Source: JAWKIW01 sp046331175 (lineage in GTDB: Bacteria; Actinomycetota; Acidimicrobiia; Acidimicrobiales; Acidimicrobilacustridaceae). Taken from it: a stretch of 64,000 nucleotides of DNA. The stretch lies in the NCBI GenBank assembly GCA_046331175.1, contig JAXLRI010000009.1, positions 108,636 through 172,635 of the forward strand, written 5' to 3'. The notes under the pieces were generated by a model. The model saw nothing but the letters and a program-made list of their open reading frames with translations. It ran no database searches and was not told the DNA's origin. The translations under genes were made by a program, and so were the position numbers. Positions 53,296 to 62,136 of this stretch are shown here, piece after piece. Numbering within the stretch: position 1 is the stretch's first letter; the number at the start of each line of letters is the position of its first letter.

Positions 53296-53400
53296 GGCGC
53301 CATCGTCGGGGTCGGCGGGCCGGGGCGCATCCGTAGCCGTTACGTATCCGCGCCCGCCGGCCGCCCTGCGCAACCGACCCGCGCCCGATCGTGGACCGAC

Positions 53401-53445
53401 CCTCCCCGACCGGCACCTCCCCGACCGGCACCTCCCCGACCGGCA
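53401..53445 (+). repeat. 15-base tandem repeat, three exact units
   Basis: CCTCCCCGACCGGCA repeated three times in the gap between divergent genes, ending 27 bases before the LAL-regulator start. It may alter promoter spacing or serve as regulator-binding sites. Confidence 0.9.
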
Positions 53446-53472
53446 CGGCCGACGGTGTGGTTTGCTGGCCGG

Positions 53473-56436
53473 ATGGCGCGGGGTGCCAGGTCGGCGGTGG
53501 TCGGCCGCGACCAGGAGCTGGCGGTGCTCGCCACCGCCGTCGACGAGCTCGCCGACGGGCGGGGCGGCGTCGTCGTCGTGCTCGGTGAGGCCGGGATGGG
53601 CAAGAGCACGCTCGTCCGGTGGGCGGCCGAGCGGGCCGCGGCCGCCGGCGCCGACGTGGTGGTCGCCACCGGGCGGGAGCTGTCCCGGTCCCTCCCCTAC
53701 GGCGCCATCGCCACCCCGCTGCGCCACCGCCTCGCACGCGACGTCCCGGAGCGGGCCGCGCTGACCGCCGGCCTGCCCTCCCTCGGCCTGCTGTTCGACG
53801 ACCTCGCCGACGGGCCCACCGAGCAGGCCGCCGACCACGTCGGCCCCGACGCCGCCGGCCGAGGCCTCGCGCGGACCGCCGAGCGGGGCCAGGGTCGAGC
53901 GGGCGACCAGGGCGACGCCGACGCCGCCGGCCGGGCCGGCAGCGGCCTCGACCTCGCCCACGCCCGGCTCCACGGGGCGCTGGTGACCCTGGTCGAGCGG
54001 CTGGCGACCGACCGGCCCACGCTGCTCGTGCTCGACGACGCCCACTGGCTCGACGCCAGCACCCTCGCCCTGGTTCCCGACCTCCTCGACGACCTGCCCG
54101 ACCTCGCCCTGCTCGTGGTGGTCGCGGCCCGGCCCGGCGCGGGGTCCGGCGACGCCGAGCTGCGGGCGCTGCGCCGGGCGGCCCGCCGCCCCGCCGGTCG
54201 CGAGCTGACGATCGGCCCGCTCGACGCCGAGGCGGTGGCCGCCGTGGTGGAGGCGCGGCTCGGCGGGGTGCCGCCGGTGGGCCTCGTCGACCTGGTCACC
54301 TCGCGCACGGCCGGGACGCCGCTGCTCATCGAGGCCCTCCTCGACGCGCTCATCGAGGCAGGCGCGCTGCGCCCAGCGGGCGCCTGGTGGGAGCTGGCGG
54401 CCGACGACGTGGCCGTGCCGGCCGCCGACGACCTGCTGGGTGACCGGCTGGCCCGCCTCGACCCCGACGCCCGCCGCGAGCTGGGCGTGCTGGCGGTGGC
54501 CGGCGAGCCCGTGGACGAGGGCGAGCTCGCCGTCGACGGGCTGACCACCGCCGAGCGGCGGCGGGTGCTCGACCGGCTGCGCTCGACCGGGTTGGCCGTG
54601 GAGGTCGTCGGCGACGACGCCGTCGCCCGCTGGACGCCGGCCCACCCGATGATCGGCGAGGCCGCCGACGCCGCCCTCGCCGTCGGCGAGCGGCGCGACC
54701 TGCACGCTCGGTTCTTCGCCGCCGCCCCGTCCGACGCGCCCGATCGCCGGGCCCGCCACCTCCTGGGCGCCGGCCCGCTCGTCGACCCCGCCACCGCGGT
54801 GGCCACCTTCGCCGACGCCGCCGGCCTCGCCCTGCAGCGCGGCGCCGTCGTCGAGGCCACCCGCCTGCTCACCGCCGCCGTCGAAGCCGAGCCCGACATC
54901 ACCGCCCACCCCCGCCTCGTCGAGGTCCACGAGCGCCTCGGTGACGTGTGGGCCTGGCGCGGTGAGTCCGAGGTGGCCATCGACCACCTCCTGCAGGCCT
55001 ACCGCGAGCACCGGCGCCGCGACGACATCGCCGCCCAGGTCCGGCTGCTCGGCCGCATCCGCACCGCCGCCTGGCTGACCACCCGCGACCGGCCGCTCGC
55101 CGACGAGACCGACGAGCTGGCCGAGCGGCTGCGGGCCGGGGAGCGCTGGGCCGACCTGGCCGTGCTCGAGTCCGCCCTGCTGATCGACCACCTGCGCCGG
55201 GGCGAGTGGGCCGAGGCGCACCGGGCCCGGGCCGCCACGGAGGCCGCCGCCGCTCGCACCGACGATCCCCGAGCCCGGCTGATCGGCGAGGTCGCCGGGA
55301 TCATGCGCTCCCTCTGGCCCGGTTCGACCCCGCAGCGCGCGCCGGCCGCCATCGACCACCTCGACGAGCTCGCCGCCCAGGCGCGGGCCGCCGCCCTACC
55401 TGAGCTGGCCGTGCGGTGCGCCCACATCGCCACCGACCTGTCGACCATCACCGGCATCCCCGAGCTGCGGGCCCGGGCCGACGCGCGGGCGCGGGCGACG
55501 GCCGCCGAGGGGTCGCCGGCCAGCGTCGCCTGGCGCCTCACCCTCGCCCGCCTCGAGCACGCCGTCGAGCACGGCGACCTCGCCACGGCGGCCGAGCTGG
55601 TGGCCGGTGTCGACGGCACCGATGCCGGCCGCGGGTCCGCGTCGAGCCCCACGCTCGTGCTGCTGCGGGCCGTGACCGGCGTCGACGGTCCTCCACCAGG
55701 CCTGCGCGCCGAGCTGGAGGCGTGGCGGGCCGCCCGGACGCTCGACGAGCCCGCCCTCGATGGCGTCGACCGGCTCGGCTTCGCGGTGGCCGACGTGCTG
55801 GTCGCCGGCGACGAGGCCGACCAGGCCAGCCTCGCCCTGCTCACCGGACCCGACACCCCGAGCTTCCTGACCACCCACGGCCTCGCCACGCTGGTCGCCC
55901 ACGCCGAAGCGGCCCGGATCGTCGGCGACGAGGAGCGGGTGCGCGCCTGGGTGGCGCAGCTGCGGTCGTTCGACGACGGGCGCGGCCAGACCTCGGCGTG
56001 GGCCGACGTGCTCGACGGGCGGGCCGCCACCGACCCGGCCGAGGCGGCGGCCCTCCTCCTCGCCGCCGCCGACCGCTTCACCGCCTGCGACCGACCCACC
56101 AGCGCCGCCCGCGCCGTCCTCGCCGCCGCCCGGGCCGATGCCGGAGCCGTCGCCGCCGACCGCGTCGTGGCGGCGCGCCAGGTCGCCGACCGCTCGACGG
56201 GGAGCGAGCCCGGCGCCGACGCCGATCGCCTCGGGCCGCTCACCGCTCGCGAGCGCGAGGTCGCCGACGCGGTGGCGCGCGGCCTCACCAACCGCGAGGC
56301 CGCCGACGAGCTGTTCATCAGCGTGCGCACCGTCACCACCCACCTCGAGCGGATCTACGCCAAGCTCGGCATCGGGTCGCGCCGCGAGCTGCCCGCCGCC
56401 CTGGCCGCACTCGACGCGCGCGACCGCGGCGGATGA
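53473..56436 (+). CDS. LAL-type LuxR-family ATPase regulator
   Basis: A 987-residue large ATP-binding LuxR regulator (MalT/LAL type). The P-loop GEAGMGKST lies at residues 38-46, and Walker B is LLVLDDAHWLD near 185-195. A long helical TPR-like region with VEVHERLGDVWAWRGESEVAIDHL follows. The C-terminal LuxR domain is LTAREREVADAVARGLTNREAADELFISVRTVTTHLERIYAKLGI. An Ala/Gly/Arg-rich insertion (residues about 118-158) separates the two Walker motifs. It may activate nearby genes such as the divergent methyltransferase/PEP-domain pair or the SDR downstream. Confidence 0.93.
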   Translation: MARGARSAVVGRDQELAVLATAVDELADGRGGVVVVLGEAGMGKSTLVRWAAERAAAAGADVVVATGRELSRSLPYGAIATPLRHRLARDVPERAALTAGLPSLGLLFDDLADGPTEQAADHVGPDAAGRGLARTAERGQGRAGDQGDADAAGRAGSGLDLAHARLHGALVTLVERLATDRPTLLVLDDAHWLDASTLALVPDLLDDLPDLALLVVVAARPGAGSGDAELRALRRAARRPAGRELTIGPLDAEAVAAVVEARLGGVPPVGLVDLVTSRTAGTPLLIEALLDALIEAGALRPAGAWWELAADDVAVPAADDLLGDRLARLDPDARRELGVLAVAGEPVDEGELAVDGLTTAERRRVLDRLRSTGLAVEVVGDDAVARWTPAHPMIGEAADAALAVGERRDLHARFFAAAPSDAPDRRARHLLGAGPLVDPATAVATFADAAGLALQRGAVVEATRLLTAAVEAEPDITAHPRLVEVHERLGDVWAWRGESEVAIDHLLQAYREHRRRDDIAAQVRLLGRIRTAAWLTTRDRPLADETDELAERLRAGERWADLAVLESALLIDHLRRGEWAEAHRARAATEAAAARTDDPRARLIGEVAGIMRSLWPGSTPQRAPAAIDHLDELAAQARAAALPELAVRCAHIATDLSTITGIPELRARADARARATAAEGSPASVAWRLTLARLEHAVEHGDLATAAELVAGVDGTDAGRGSASSPTLVLLRAVTGVDGPPPGLRAELEAWRAARTLDEPALDGVDRLGFAVADVLVAGDEADQASLALLTGPDTPSFLTTHGLATLVAHAEAARIVGDEERVRAWVAQLRSFDDGRGQTSAWADVLDGRAATDPAEAAALLLAAADRFTACDRPTSAARAVLAAARADAGAVAADRVVAARQVADRSTGSEPGADADRLGPLTAREREVADAVARGLTNREAADELFISVRTVTTHLERIYAKLGIGSRRELPAALAALDARDRGG

Positions 56437-56562
56437 CCCGAGGTCGGTCGTGATCCCCCCCCCGTCACCTGGTGGCCGCCCCTCGGGTGAGGTCACCCCT
56501 CCCCGTTCGCCCGGGCGTGGGGCGGGCGCGAGACTGACCGCTCCGACGATCAGGGGGGACCT

Positions 56563-57534
56563 GTGGAGCGCTTCGAGGGACGCATCGCCGCCGTCACCGG
56601 CGGTGGCACCGGCATGGGACGAGAGCTGGCCCGCCAGCTCGCCGCCGAGGGCTGCCACGTCGCCATGTGCGACGTGTCGTCCGAGACGATGGCCGAGAGC
56701 CGGCTGCTCGCCGAGGAGGGCGCGCCCGCCGGCACCCGGGTCACCACCCACCAGGCCGACGTCAGCGACGCCGACCAGATGCTGGCCTTCGCTGCCGAGG
56801 TCGCCGAGCAGCACGACACCGACCAGGTCCACCTGCTGTTCAACAACGCCGGCATCGGCGGGGGCGGCAGCTTCGTGAACGACCCCCGCGAGCAGTGGGA
56901 GAAGACCTTCGGCGTGTGCTGGGGCGGCGTCTACAACGGCACCCGGGCCTTCCTCCCGATGCTGCTCGCCGCCCCCGAGGGGCACGTGGTCAACACGTCG
57001 TCGGTCAACGGGTTCTGGGCCTCGCTCGGCCCGAAGACCCCGCACACCGCCTACAGCGCGGCGAAGTTCGCGGTGAAGGGCTTCACCGAGGCGCTCATCA
57101 CCGACTTCCGGGTGAACGCACCGCACCTCAAGGCGTCGGTGGTCATGCCGGGCCACATCGGCACCGAGATCGTCCACTCGTCGTTCCGCGAGCACGGGCG
57201 CAACCCCAAGGAGCTCACCGAGGAGCAGATCGCCGAGATCCGCGAGTCGATGGGCGCGTCGGGCATCGACCTCACCGGGGCCAGCGACGAGGACATCCGC
57301 AACGGCATGCAGATGCAGGCCGACATGTTCCGCGACCTCGCGCCCACCTCGGCGGCGGCGGCCGCCACGATCATCCTCGACGGCGTCCGGGCCGGCCGCT
57401 GGCGGATCCTCGTCGGCGACGACGCGGTGGCCCTCGACGCCATGGTGCGCGACACCCCCGAGGAGGCCTACGAGCAGTCGTTCATCGACCGCGGCCGCGA
57501 GGGTGGTGCCCTCGGCCTGCTCGGCGGCCTCTAG
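56563..57534 (+). CDS. SDR-family oxidoreductase
   Basis: A 323-residue classical SDR. The cofactor loop is TGGGTGMGRELA. The MCDVSSETM segment suggests NAD preference. LFNNAGIGGGGSF is present, and the catalytic Ser-Tyr-Lys is in NTSSVNGFWASLGPKTPHTAYSAAK. The protein has about 60 residues more than the minimal SDR at the C-terminus (IILDGVRAGRWRILVGDDAV). GTG 56563 follows AGGGGGGAC. The C9 tract near 56457 upstream may be variable. Confidence 0.92.
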   Translation: MERFEGRIAAVTGGGTGMGRELARQLAAEGCHVAMCDVSSETMAESRLLAEEGAPAGTRVTTHQADVSDADQMLAFAAEVAEQHDTDQVHLLFNNAGIGGGGSFVNDPREQWEKTFGVCWGGVYNGTRAFLPMLLAAPEGHVVNTSSVNGFWASLGPKTPHTAYSAAKFAVKGFTEALITDFRVNAPHLKASVVMPGHIGTEIVHSSFREHGRNPKELTEEQIAEIRESMGASGIDLTGASDEDIRNGMQMQADMFRDLAPTSAAAAATIILDGVRAGRWRILVGDDAVALDAMVRDTPEEAYEQSFIDRGREGGALGLLGGL

Positions 57535-57619
57535 CCGCGCCGAACCCGCCCCTCCCGGGGGTGCCTTGACGGAGGGTGCTCGCCGGGTGACGATCAGTGA
57601 CCTACCCGAGGGAGCCTCC

Positions 57620-58501
57620 ATGCGCCGTGCCCTGCTCGCCCTGGTCGCCGCCGCCGCCCTGGTGGTGGCCGTCGGCTGCAAGCCCATCCTCCGCCCACCC
57701 GGCGACGCGCCGCTGCGCTACCGCGACGCGGTCTTCACCGACGTGACCAAGACCGCCGACGTCCCGTTCGCCACGGCCACGGTCCGGGGCACCGGCAACC
57801 CGGTGACGCTGAAGCTCGACCGCTACGAGCCCACCGGTGATTCCGCCACGTCGCGGCCGGCCATCGTCTGGGTGCACGGGGGGTCGTTCAAGTACGGCGA
57901 CAAGACCTCGGCCGAGCTGGTCGACCAGGCCAACGAGTTCGCCAAGAAGGGCTACGTCAACGTCTCCATCGACTACCGCCTGTCGCCGCAGGGCTGCGCC
58001 GCCGCCGCCCCGAGCTACGAGTGCGTCAACGCCATCGTCGATGCCAAGCACGACGCCCAGGCCGCCGTCCGCTACCTCAAGGCCAACGCCGCCGCCCTGA
58101 AGATCGACCCGAACCGGATCGCCGTCAACGGCACCTCGGCGGGCGCCATCACCTCGCTCAACGTCGGTTACGACGCCACCGAGGTCGGCAGCGGCGGCTC
58201 GAACCCCGGCTACGACTCGTCGGTGCGCTCGGCGGTGGCGCTGTCGGGCGCCCGCCTGATGGGCGCCCCCGACGCCGGCGACGCACCGGCCCTGCTGTTC
58301 CACGGCACCGGCGACGTCGTGGTCCCCTACGCGTGGGCCACCCGCACGGTCGACACCGCTCGGGACGCCGGCCTCGAGGCCTACCTCACGGCATGGGACG
58401 GCGACGGCCACGTGCCCTACGGGAAGCACCGGGCCGAGATCCTCGAGCAGACCACGAACTTCCTGTACTGGACCCTCGACCTCGAGCACGCCCCGGTCTG
58501 A
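57620..58501 (+). CDS. Alpha/beta-hydrolase-fold lipoprotein (esterase-like)
   Basis: A 293-residue exported carboxylesterase-like hydrolase. The signal ends ALVVAVGC, a lipobox. The oxyanion-hole region is AIVWVHGGSFKYG and the nucleophile elbow NGTSAGAITSL. The likely acid is in FHGTGDVVVPY and the His in WDGDGHVPYG, completing the triad. It resembles bacterial BD-FAE/carboxylesterase-B-like proteins. GGAGCCTCC precedes ATG 57620. A bidirectional terminator-like palindrome follows. Confidence 0.88.
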   Translation: MRRALLALVAAAALVVAVGCKPILRPPGDAPLRYRDAVFTDVTKTADVPFATATVRGTGNPVTLKLDRYEPTGDSATSRPAIVWVHGGSFKYGDKTSAELVDQANEFAKKGYVNVSIDYRLSPQGCAAAAPSYECVNAIVDAKHDAQAAVRYLKANAAALKIDPNRIAVNGTSAGAITSLNVGYDATEVGSGGSNPGYDSSVRSAVALSGARLMGAPDAGDAPALLFHGTGDVVVPYAWATRTVDTARDAGLEAYLTAWDGDGHVPYGKHRAEILEQTTNFLYWTLDLEHAPV

Positions 58502-58524
58502 TCGCACGCTGACCAGCCCCCGAA

Positions 58525-58567
58525 CTTCCCGCGATTTCGTGGCTTGGTGCCTCAGAATCGCGGGAAG
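58525..58567. terminator. Palindromic element between convergent genes
   Basis: Perfect 12-bp arms CTTCCCGCGATT and AATCGCGGGAAG around a 19-base loop that itself holds GGC...GCC. Placed between two convergent genes, it can end transcription from both sides. The AT-containing stem stands out in this GC-rich region and may be a dispersed repeat. Confidence 0.7.
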
Positions 58568-58599
58568 CTCGCGTGGAGGGCGAGTCACCGCCCGGCCGA

Positions 58600-58989
58600 T
58601 CAGCGGGCGAGCCAGGCGCGGGCGAGGGGCTCGGGGGCGGCGGCGAGCCAGGCGTCGACCACCAGGCGGCGCAGCGACCGCTTGTGCACCCGATCGAGCT
58701 GCACGAGCACGGCCGCGTAGCCGTCGAAGTGGGCGATGGTGAACACGCCCGGCGTCCCCGCCGACAGGATCGCCTCCTTGTCGGCGAGGTCCTCGGTGGT
58801 CAGGGCGAGGATGGGGCCCGATGGCGGCTCCTCGTCGACGAAGCGCTGCACGTCGGCCTTGCTGAACGGTCGCTCCCAGGCGAAGGCCTTGCCGGCGACG
58901 AACCAGGTGCGGTTCCCGTAGCGCAGGCCCTCGCTCACCTCGGGCAGGTCGGCCACGAGGGCGACGACGTCGTCGGAGGTCGCAGGCAT
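58600..58989 (-). CDS. MmcQ/YjbR-like protein
   Basis: A 129-residue protein of the MmcQ/YjbR (CyaY-like fold) family: DDVVALVADLPEVSEGLRYGNRTWFVAGKAFAWERPFSKADV, ILALTTEDLADKEAIL and RVHKRSLRRLVVDAWLAAAPEPLAR. Family members are small, mostly uncharacterised, and sometimes annotated as DNA-binding. GTG 58995 is a nearly equal start. It converges with the esterase gene. Confidence 0.82.
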   Translation of the reverse strand: MPATSDDVVALVADLPEVSEGLRYGNRTWFVAGKAFAWERPFSKADVQRFVDEEPPSGPILALTTEDLADKEAILSAGTPGVFTIAHFDGYAAVLVQLDRVHKRSLRRLVVDAWLAAAPEPLARAWLAR

Positions 58990-59054
58990 GGACACGACCG
59001 TAGCCACGGGCCGGGCCGCGTGGTTCGGGGGAACCGGCCCGGGACGCCGCGTGC

Positions 59055-59969
59055 TCAGCGCGGGAAGGCCGCGAGGTGGCGGAGGTGGTCGCGCCACTCC
59101 ACCCCGAGGCCCACGACGCCCTCGCCGTCGAGGACGAGGTCGGTGCCCTCGCCGACCCCGGGCGCCCGGTCGACGGCGGCGCCGGCCACCGCGGCGAGGA
59201 ACCGCTCGACCGCGGCGACGAGGGCATCGGCGTCGGTCGCACCGGGCGGCGCCACGAGGGCGTCGAGGGCGTAGCCGCTGACCAGCTGGTCCCAGTAGGT
59301 CCGCAGGGTCGCCGGGTCGTCGAACAGGTCGAGGGCGACCACCCGGCCGGCGGTGAGGGCGACCACACCGACCTGGTCGGCCACCGGGTCGATGCCGACC
59401 AGGGCCTCGTCGAGCCTCGGCGCCACCGACGCGTAGACGTCCTCGAGGGCCGCCGAGGCGGACGCGGCCTGGTGGGCCTCCAGCAGCCCGTCGACCTCGT
59501 CCCACACCGCACCCTGGTCGCTGCGGCGGTCGCCGGAGCGACGCACGGCCTCGGCGACCGAGCGGGTCTTGACCCGGCGCAGCGCCGACGGGCTGTGCCG
59601 CGTCGACCGCCGGGCCGTCTGCGCCCGACCCCAGCGTCCCGCCTCGACGCACGAGACGGGGACGAGGTCGGCGGCGTCGGCGGCGAGCACCACCGACACG
59701 TTGAGCACGCGGTTCTGCTGGGCCCCGAGGATCGACTCGCCCTCGATGAGCAGCACGGGCGTCGGGCCGACCACCCGCACCTCCAGCTCGGGGACCACGG
59801 CCCCGTCGCCGCGCTCGGCCACCCGCACGGCGCCGGCACGGAAGGCATCGGGGCCGGCGAGGTAGCCCGGCGGGGCGGCCGCCGGGGCGGCCAGCGCCGG
59901 GCGGAGGAGGGGCACGAGGGCCAGCGCCCCCCGGGTGACCGGCGGGCCGGTGGTGACGTCGAGCTGCAT
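59055..59969 (-). CDS. ARPP-1 (DUF6569-like) domain protein
   Basis: A 304-residue protein with an ARPP-1-like domain: AGAVRVAERGDGAVVPELEVRVVGPTPVLLIEGESILGAQQNRVLNVSVVLAA, then LVPVSCVEAGRW. The second half has VGVVALTAGRVVALDLFDDPATLRTYWDQLVSGYALDAL. The domain was named for association with ADP-ribosylglycohydrolase and rhodanese-phosphatase proteins; biochemistry is unknown. GGAGGAGG precedes ATG 59969. It diverges from the sigma-like gene at 60175 with a 205-base shared promoter region. Confidence 0.8.
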   Translation of the reverse strand: MQLDVTTGPPVTRGALALVPLLRPALAAPAAAPPGYLAGPDAFRAGAVRVAERGDGAVVPELEVRVVGPTPVLLIEGESILGAQQNRVLNVSVVLAADAADLVPVSCVEAGRWGRAQTARRSTRHSPSALRRVKTRSVAEAVRRSGDRRSDQGAVWDEVDGLLEAHQAASASAALEDVYASVAPRLDEALVGIDPVADQVGVVALTAGRVVALDLFDDPATLRTYWDQLVSGYALDALVAPPGATDADALVAAVERFLAAVAGAAVDRAPGVGEGTDLVLDGEGVVGLGVEWRDHLRHLAAFPR

Positions 59970-60174
59970 GGGGGTCCTCCTCCCGCCGCCTCCCGTCGGG
60001 CGGACACCCCGAACGTCTCGCCCGGCCGTGACAGCGGCTCCGGAGGCCGATCCCGAACGACACCGATGAAACTCGTCATACCCCCTCCGCACCCTGGTGG
60101 CCGCAGACGGCGCTGGGGCATCGGGTCCCGGCGCTGCGGGAACCACCCGACTGCGCCCGGAGGGAGCGATCCCC

Positions 60175-61020
60175 ATGACCCCCATCGATCGGGCGGCGCT
60201 GCGTGCCGCGATGGCCGACCTGGCCGTCGACGACGCCGCCGTCATCCCCTTCGTGCAGGCCTACGGCGACCGGCTCGCCGCCCTGGTCCGCACCACCCTG
60301 ATCGGCTTCGGTCGCCGCGACCTCGCCGCCGACCCCGACGAGGTCGGCGGCCTGGTCTGGGCCGTCGCCTTCGTGCTGACCGACCGCGCCGCGGCCTGGC
60401 AGCCCGACGGGGCGCTGCCCTGGACGTGGGCCCGGGCGGCCATCCGCTCGCGCATCGCCCGCGACATCGGCCACGCCCGCGCCGACGTCGAGGTCGACGA
60501 GGTCGACGTGGCCCCCGGGGCCGGCGGCCCGTCGACGACGCCGACGGGCGAGGCCGACCTCGACCTGGCCGTGCTGGCCGAGCGCCACCCGCTGCTGGCA
60601 CTGCTCGCCCAGGCCCTCGACGAGCTGGGCTGCACCGAGCGCCAGCGCGACGTGCACCTGCAGTACCGGTTCCAGAAGGCCCTCGGCGATCCGTCGCCGG
60701 CCCACACGGTGGGCGCCGAGCTGGGCCTCAAGCCCGACAACGTGCGCCAGATCGACCACCGGGTGCGCGGCCGGATCGTGGCCCTCGCCGGCCGCGACGA
60801 CCGCTTCGCCCCGCTGCTGGCGCTGCCGTGGCTGGGCGACGCCGAGGCCGCTGCCCGCGGCCGCCGCGACGGCGAGGCCACCGACGACGTGCCCGCCGCC
60901 GTCGCCCACGGCGGCGAGCGCGTCACGGCGGGGCCCGACCAGGGGGACGAGCACCCCGACGACCGACCGGCCGCCAGCCCCGACGACCCGGACGGCAGCA
61001 TGTCCCGCTCCGCCGCATGA
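60175..61020 (+). CDS. Sigma-factor-like DNA-binding protein
   Basis: A 281-residue protein. Residues about 20-110 are helical with AAWQPDGALPWTWARAAIRSRIARDIGHARADVEVDE, reminiscent of sigma region 2 though not a clear match. Residues 150-200 contain LGCTERQRDVHLQYRFQKALG and AELGLKPDNVRQIDHRVRGRI, a region-4-like helix-turn-helix. The C-terminus is acidic and disordered. I regard it as a divergent sigma-like regulator. GGAGGGAG precedes ATG 60175. Its stop overlaps the next gene (ATGA). Confidence 0.55.
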   Translation: MTPIDRAALRAAMADLAVDDAAVIPFVQAYGDRLAALVRTTLIGFGRRDLAADPDEVGGLVWAVAFVLTDRAAAWQPDGALPWTWARAAIRSRIARDIGHARADVEVDEVDVAPGAGGPSTTPTGEADLDLAVLAERHPLLALLAQALDELGCTERQRDVHLQYRFQKALGDPSPAHTVGAELGLKPDNVRQIDHRVRGRIVALAGRDDRFAPLLALPWLGDAEAAARGRRDGEATDDVPAAVAHGGERVTAGPDQGDEHPDDRPAASPDDPDGSMSRSAA

Positions 61021-61397
61021 CCTCGCACCCGAGCGCCCACCGCCCCCGCCAGGGCATGGTGACCTCGTCACCCGCGACCGACTGGTCCGCCGACCTCACC
61101 GGCTACCTCGAGCGGCAAGCAGAGCGACTGGCAGCCCGAGGGGTCCCCCACCCCGACGCCGCCGCCGCTGCGCTGGCCGCTCGGGGTCGGCTCGGCCTCG
61201 ACCGGGACGCCTTCGCCCGACGGCTGCGCCTCCCGGCCACCACGGTCGCCGCCGCCGAGGCCGGCCGGCTGCCGCTCGACCGCTTCCCCCCACCCCTGGC
61301 CCGCCGGGTGCGGGCGCTGGACGGACGTCGCGGCGCGGCGGACGCGTCGGGCGACCCCGGCCGACCCGGGGCCGACCCACCGCACCTCGGGGTGTGA
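61017..61397 (+). CDS. Small HTH-like protein coupled to sigma-like gene
   Basis: A 126-residue protein. The middle reads GLDRDAFARRLRLPATTVAAAEAGRLPLDRFPPPLARRVRAL, which fits a small XRE-like helix-turn-helix (FARRLRL-P-TTV-AAEAG). The ends are Pro/Gly/Asp-rich. Its ATG overlaps the sigma-like stop, so a regulator pair is likely; it could be an anti-sigma or co-regulator, but no zinc or membrane motif is seen. Confidence 0.55.
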   Translation: MTSHPSAHRPRQGMVTSSPATDWSADLTGYLERQAERLAARGVPHPDAAAAALAARGRLGLDRDAFARRLRLPATTVAAAEAGRLPLDRFPPPLARRVRALDGRRGAADASGDPGRPGADPPHLGV

Positions 61398-61408
61398 CCA
61401 TCGGCAGG

Positions 61409-61439
61409 TTGACAGATCGACGCTGATTGTTAATCTGTC
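61409..61439 (+). promoter_or_regulatory. Leaderless promoter with overlapping TetR-type operator
   Basis: TTGACA (61409-61414) and TAATCT (61431-61436) are separated by 16 bases. Transcription should start near 61443 and the ATG is at 61445, so the mRNA is essentially leaderless, which fits the missing SD. GACAGAT and ATCTGTC (61411-61417, 61433-61439) form a perfect inverted repeat overlapping both promoter hexamers, as expected for TetR autorepression. Confidence 0.7.
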
Positions 61440-61444
61440 GCCCA

Positions 61445-62041
61445 ATGCCGGACGACCTCCCCACCCGCGACCGCCTCCTCGACGCCGCCGTCGAGGTGGC
61501 CGCCGACCACGGCCTCGCCCGCCTGTCCGTGGGCGACGTGGCCAAGCGAGCCGGCCTGTCCCGCCAGACCCTCTACAAGCACTTCCCGTCCAAGGACGCG
61601 CTCGTCGCCGAAGCCGTGCTGCGCGAGGCCGCCAGCCTGGCCGCCACGGTGCAGGCCGCCGAGGAGGCCGCCTCGGCGGCGTCGGCCGGCGACCCCAAGG
61701 CGTCGCTGGCGGCCACCATCGCCGCCACGCTGCACGCGGCGCGCGAGCACCCCTTGCTCGATCGCCTGGTGCGCACCGAGCCCGAGGCGCTGCTGCCGCT
61801 GCTCATCGGCGACACCGGCCAGGTCTCGAGCGCGGTGCGCGCCCTCATCGCCGACATCGTCGCCGAGCGGCTCCCCGACCTCGACCCCGCCGGCACCGGC
61901 CGCGCCGCCGACCTGCTCGCCCGCCTCCTCGTGTCCTACGCGGTGAGCGCCCCCGACGACCCGCCCGAGGTCGTCGGGGCCTTCGTCGCCGGCGCCCTCG
62001 TCGACGGCCTCGCCGCCACCGTCGAGCACCCGCCGACCTGA
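61445..62041 (+). CDS. TetR-family transcriptional regulator
   Basis: A 198-residue TetR repressor. The DNA-binding domain is RDRLLDAAVEVAADHGLARLSVGDVAKRAGLSRQTLYKHFPSKDALVAEAV. The C-terminal ligand domain has ISO-typical helices ending LLVSYAVSAPDDPPEVVGAFVAGALVDGL. ATG 61445 is preferred over GTG/TTG-like upstream codons because the predicted transcription start is at or just before it. The alkB gene starts 95 bases downstream on the same strand, so control of alkane oxidation is inferred. Confidence 0.93.
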   Translation: MPDDLPTRDRLLDAAVEVAADHGLARLSVGDVAKRAGLSRQTLYKHFPSKDALVAEAVLREAASLAATVQAAEEAASAASAGDPKASLAATIAATLHAAREHPLLDRLVRTEPEALLPLLIGDTGQVSSAVRALIADIVAERLPDLDPAGTGRAADLLARLLVSYAVSAPDDPPEVVGAFVAGALVDGLAATVEHPPT

Positions 62042-62136
62042 CCGGCAGCCCGACCAGACCGCCCAGACCGACCGGCCCGAACCGTCCCCGGCTCCGCCCA
62101 GCCCGGCGAGCGCACCGCAGCATCCGGAGGAGACCG

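Noticed and set aside
56455..56465. C9 tract as a phase-variation switch for the SDR
   Set aside because: It lies about 100 bases upstream of the start and outside any coding frame; without promoter mapping a switch cannot be supported.
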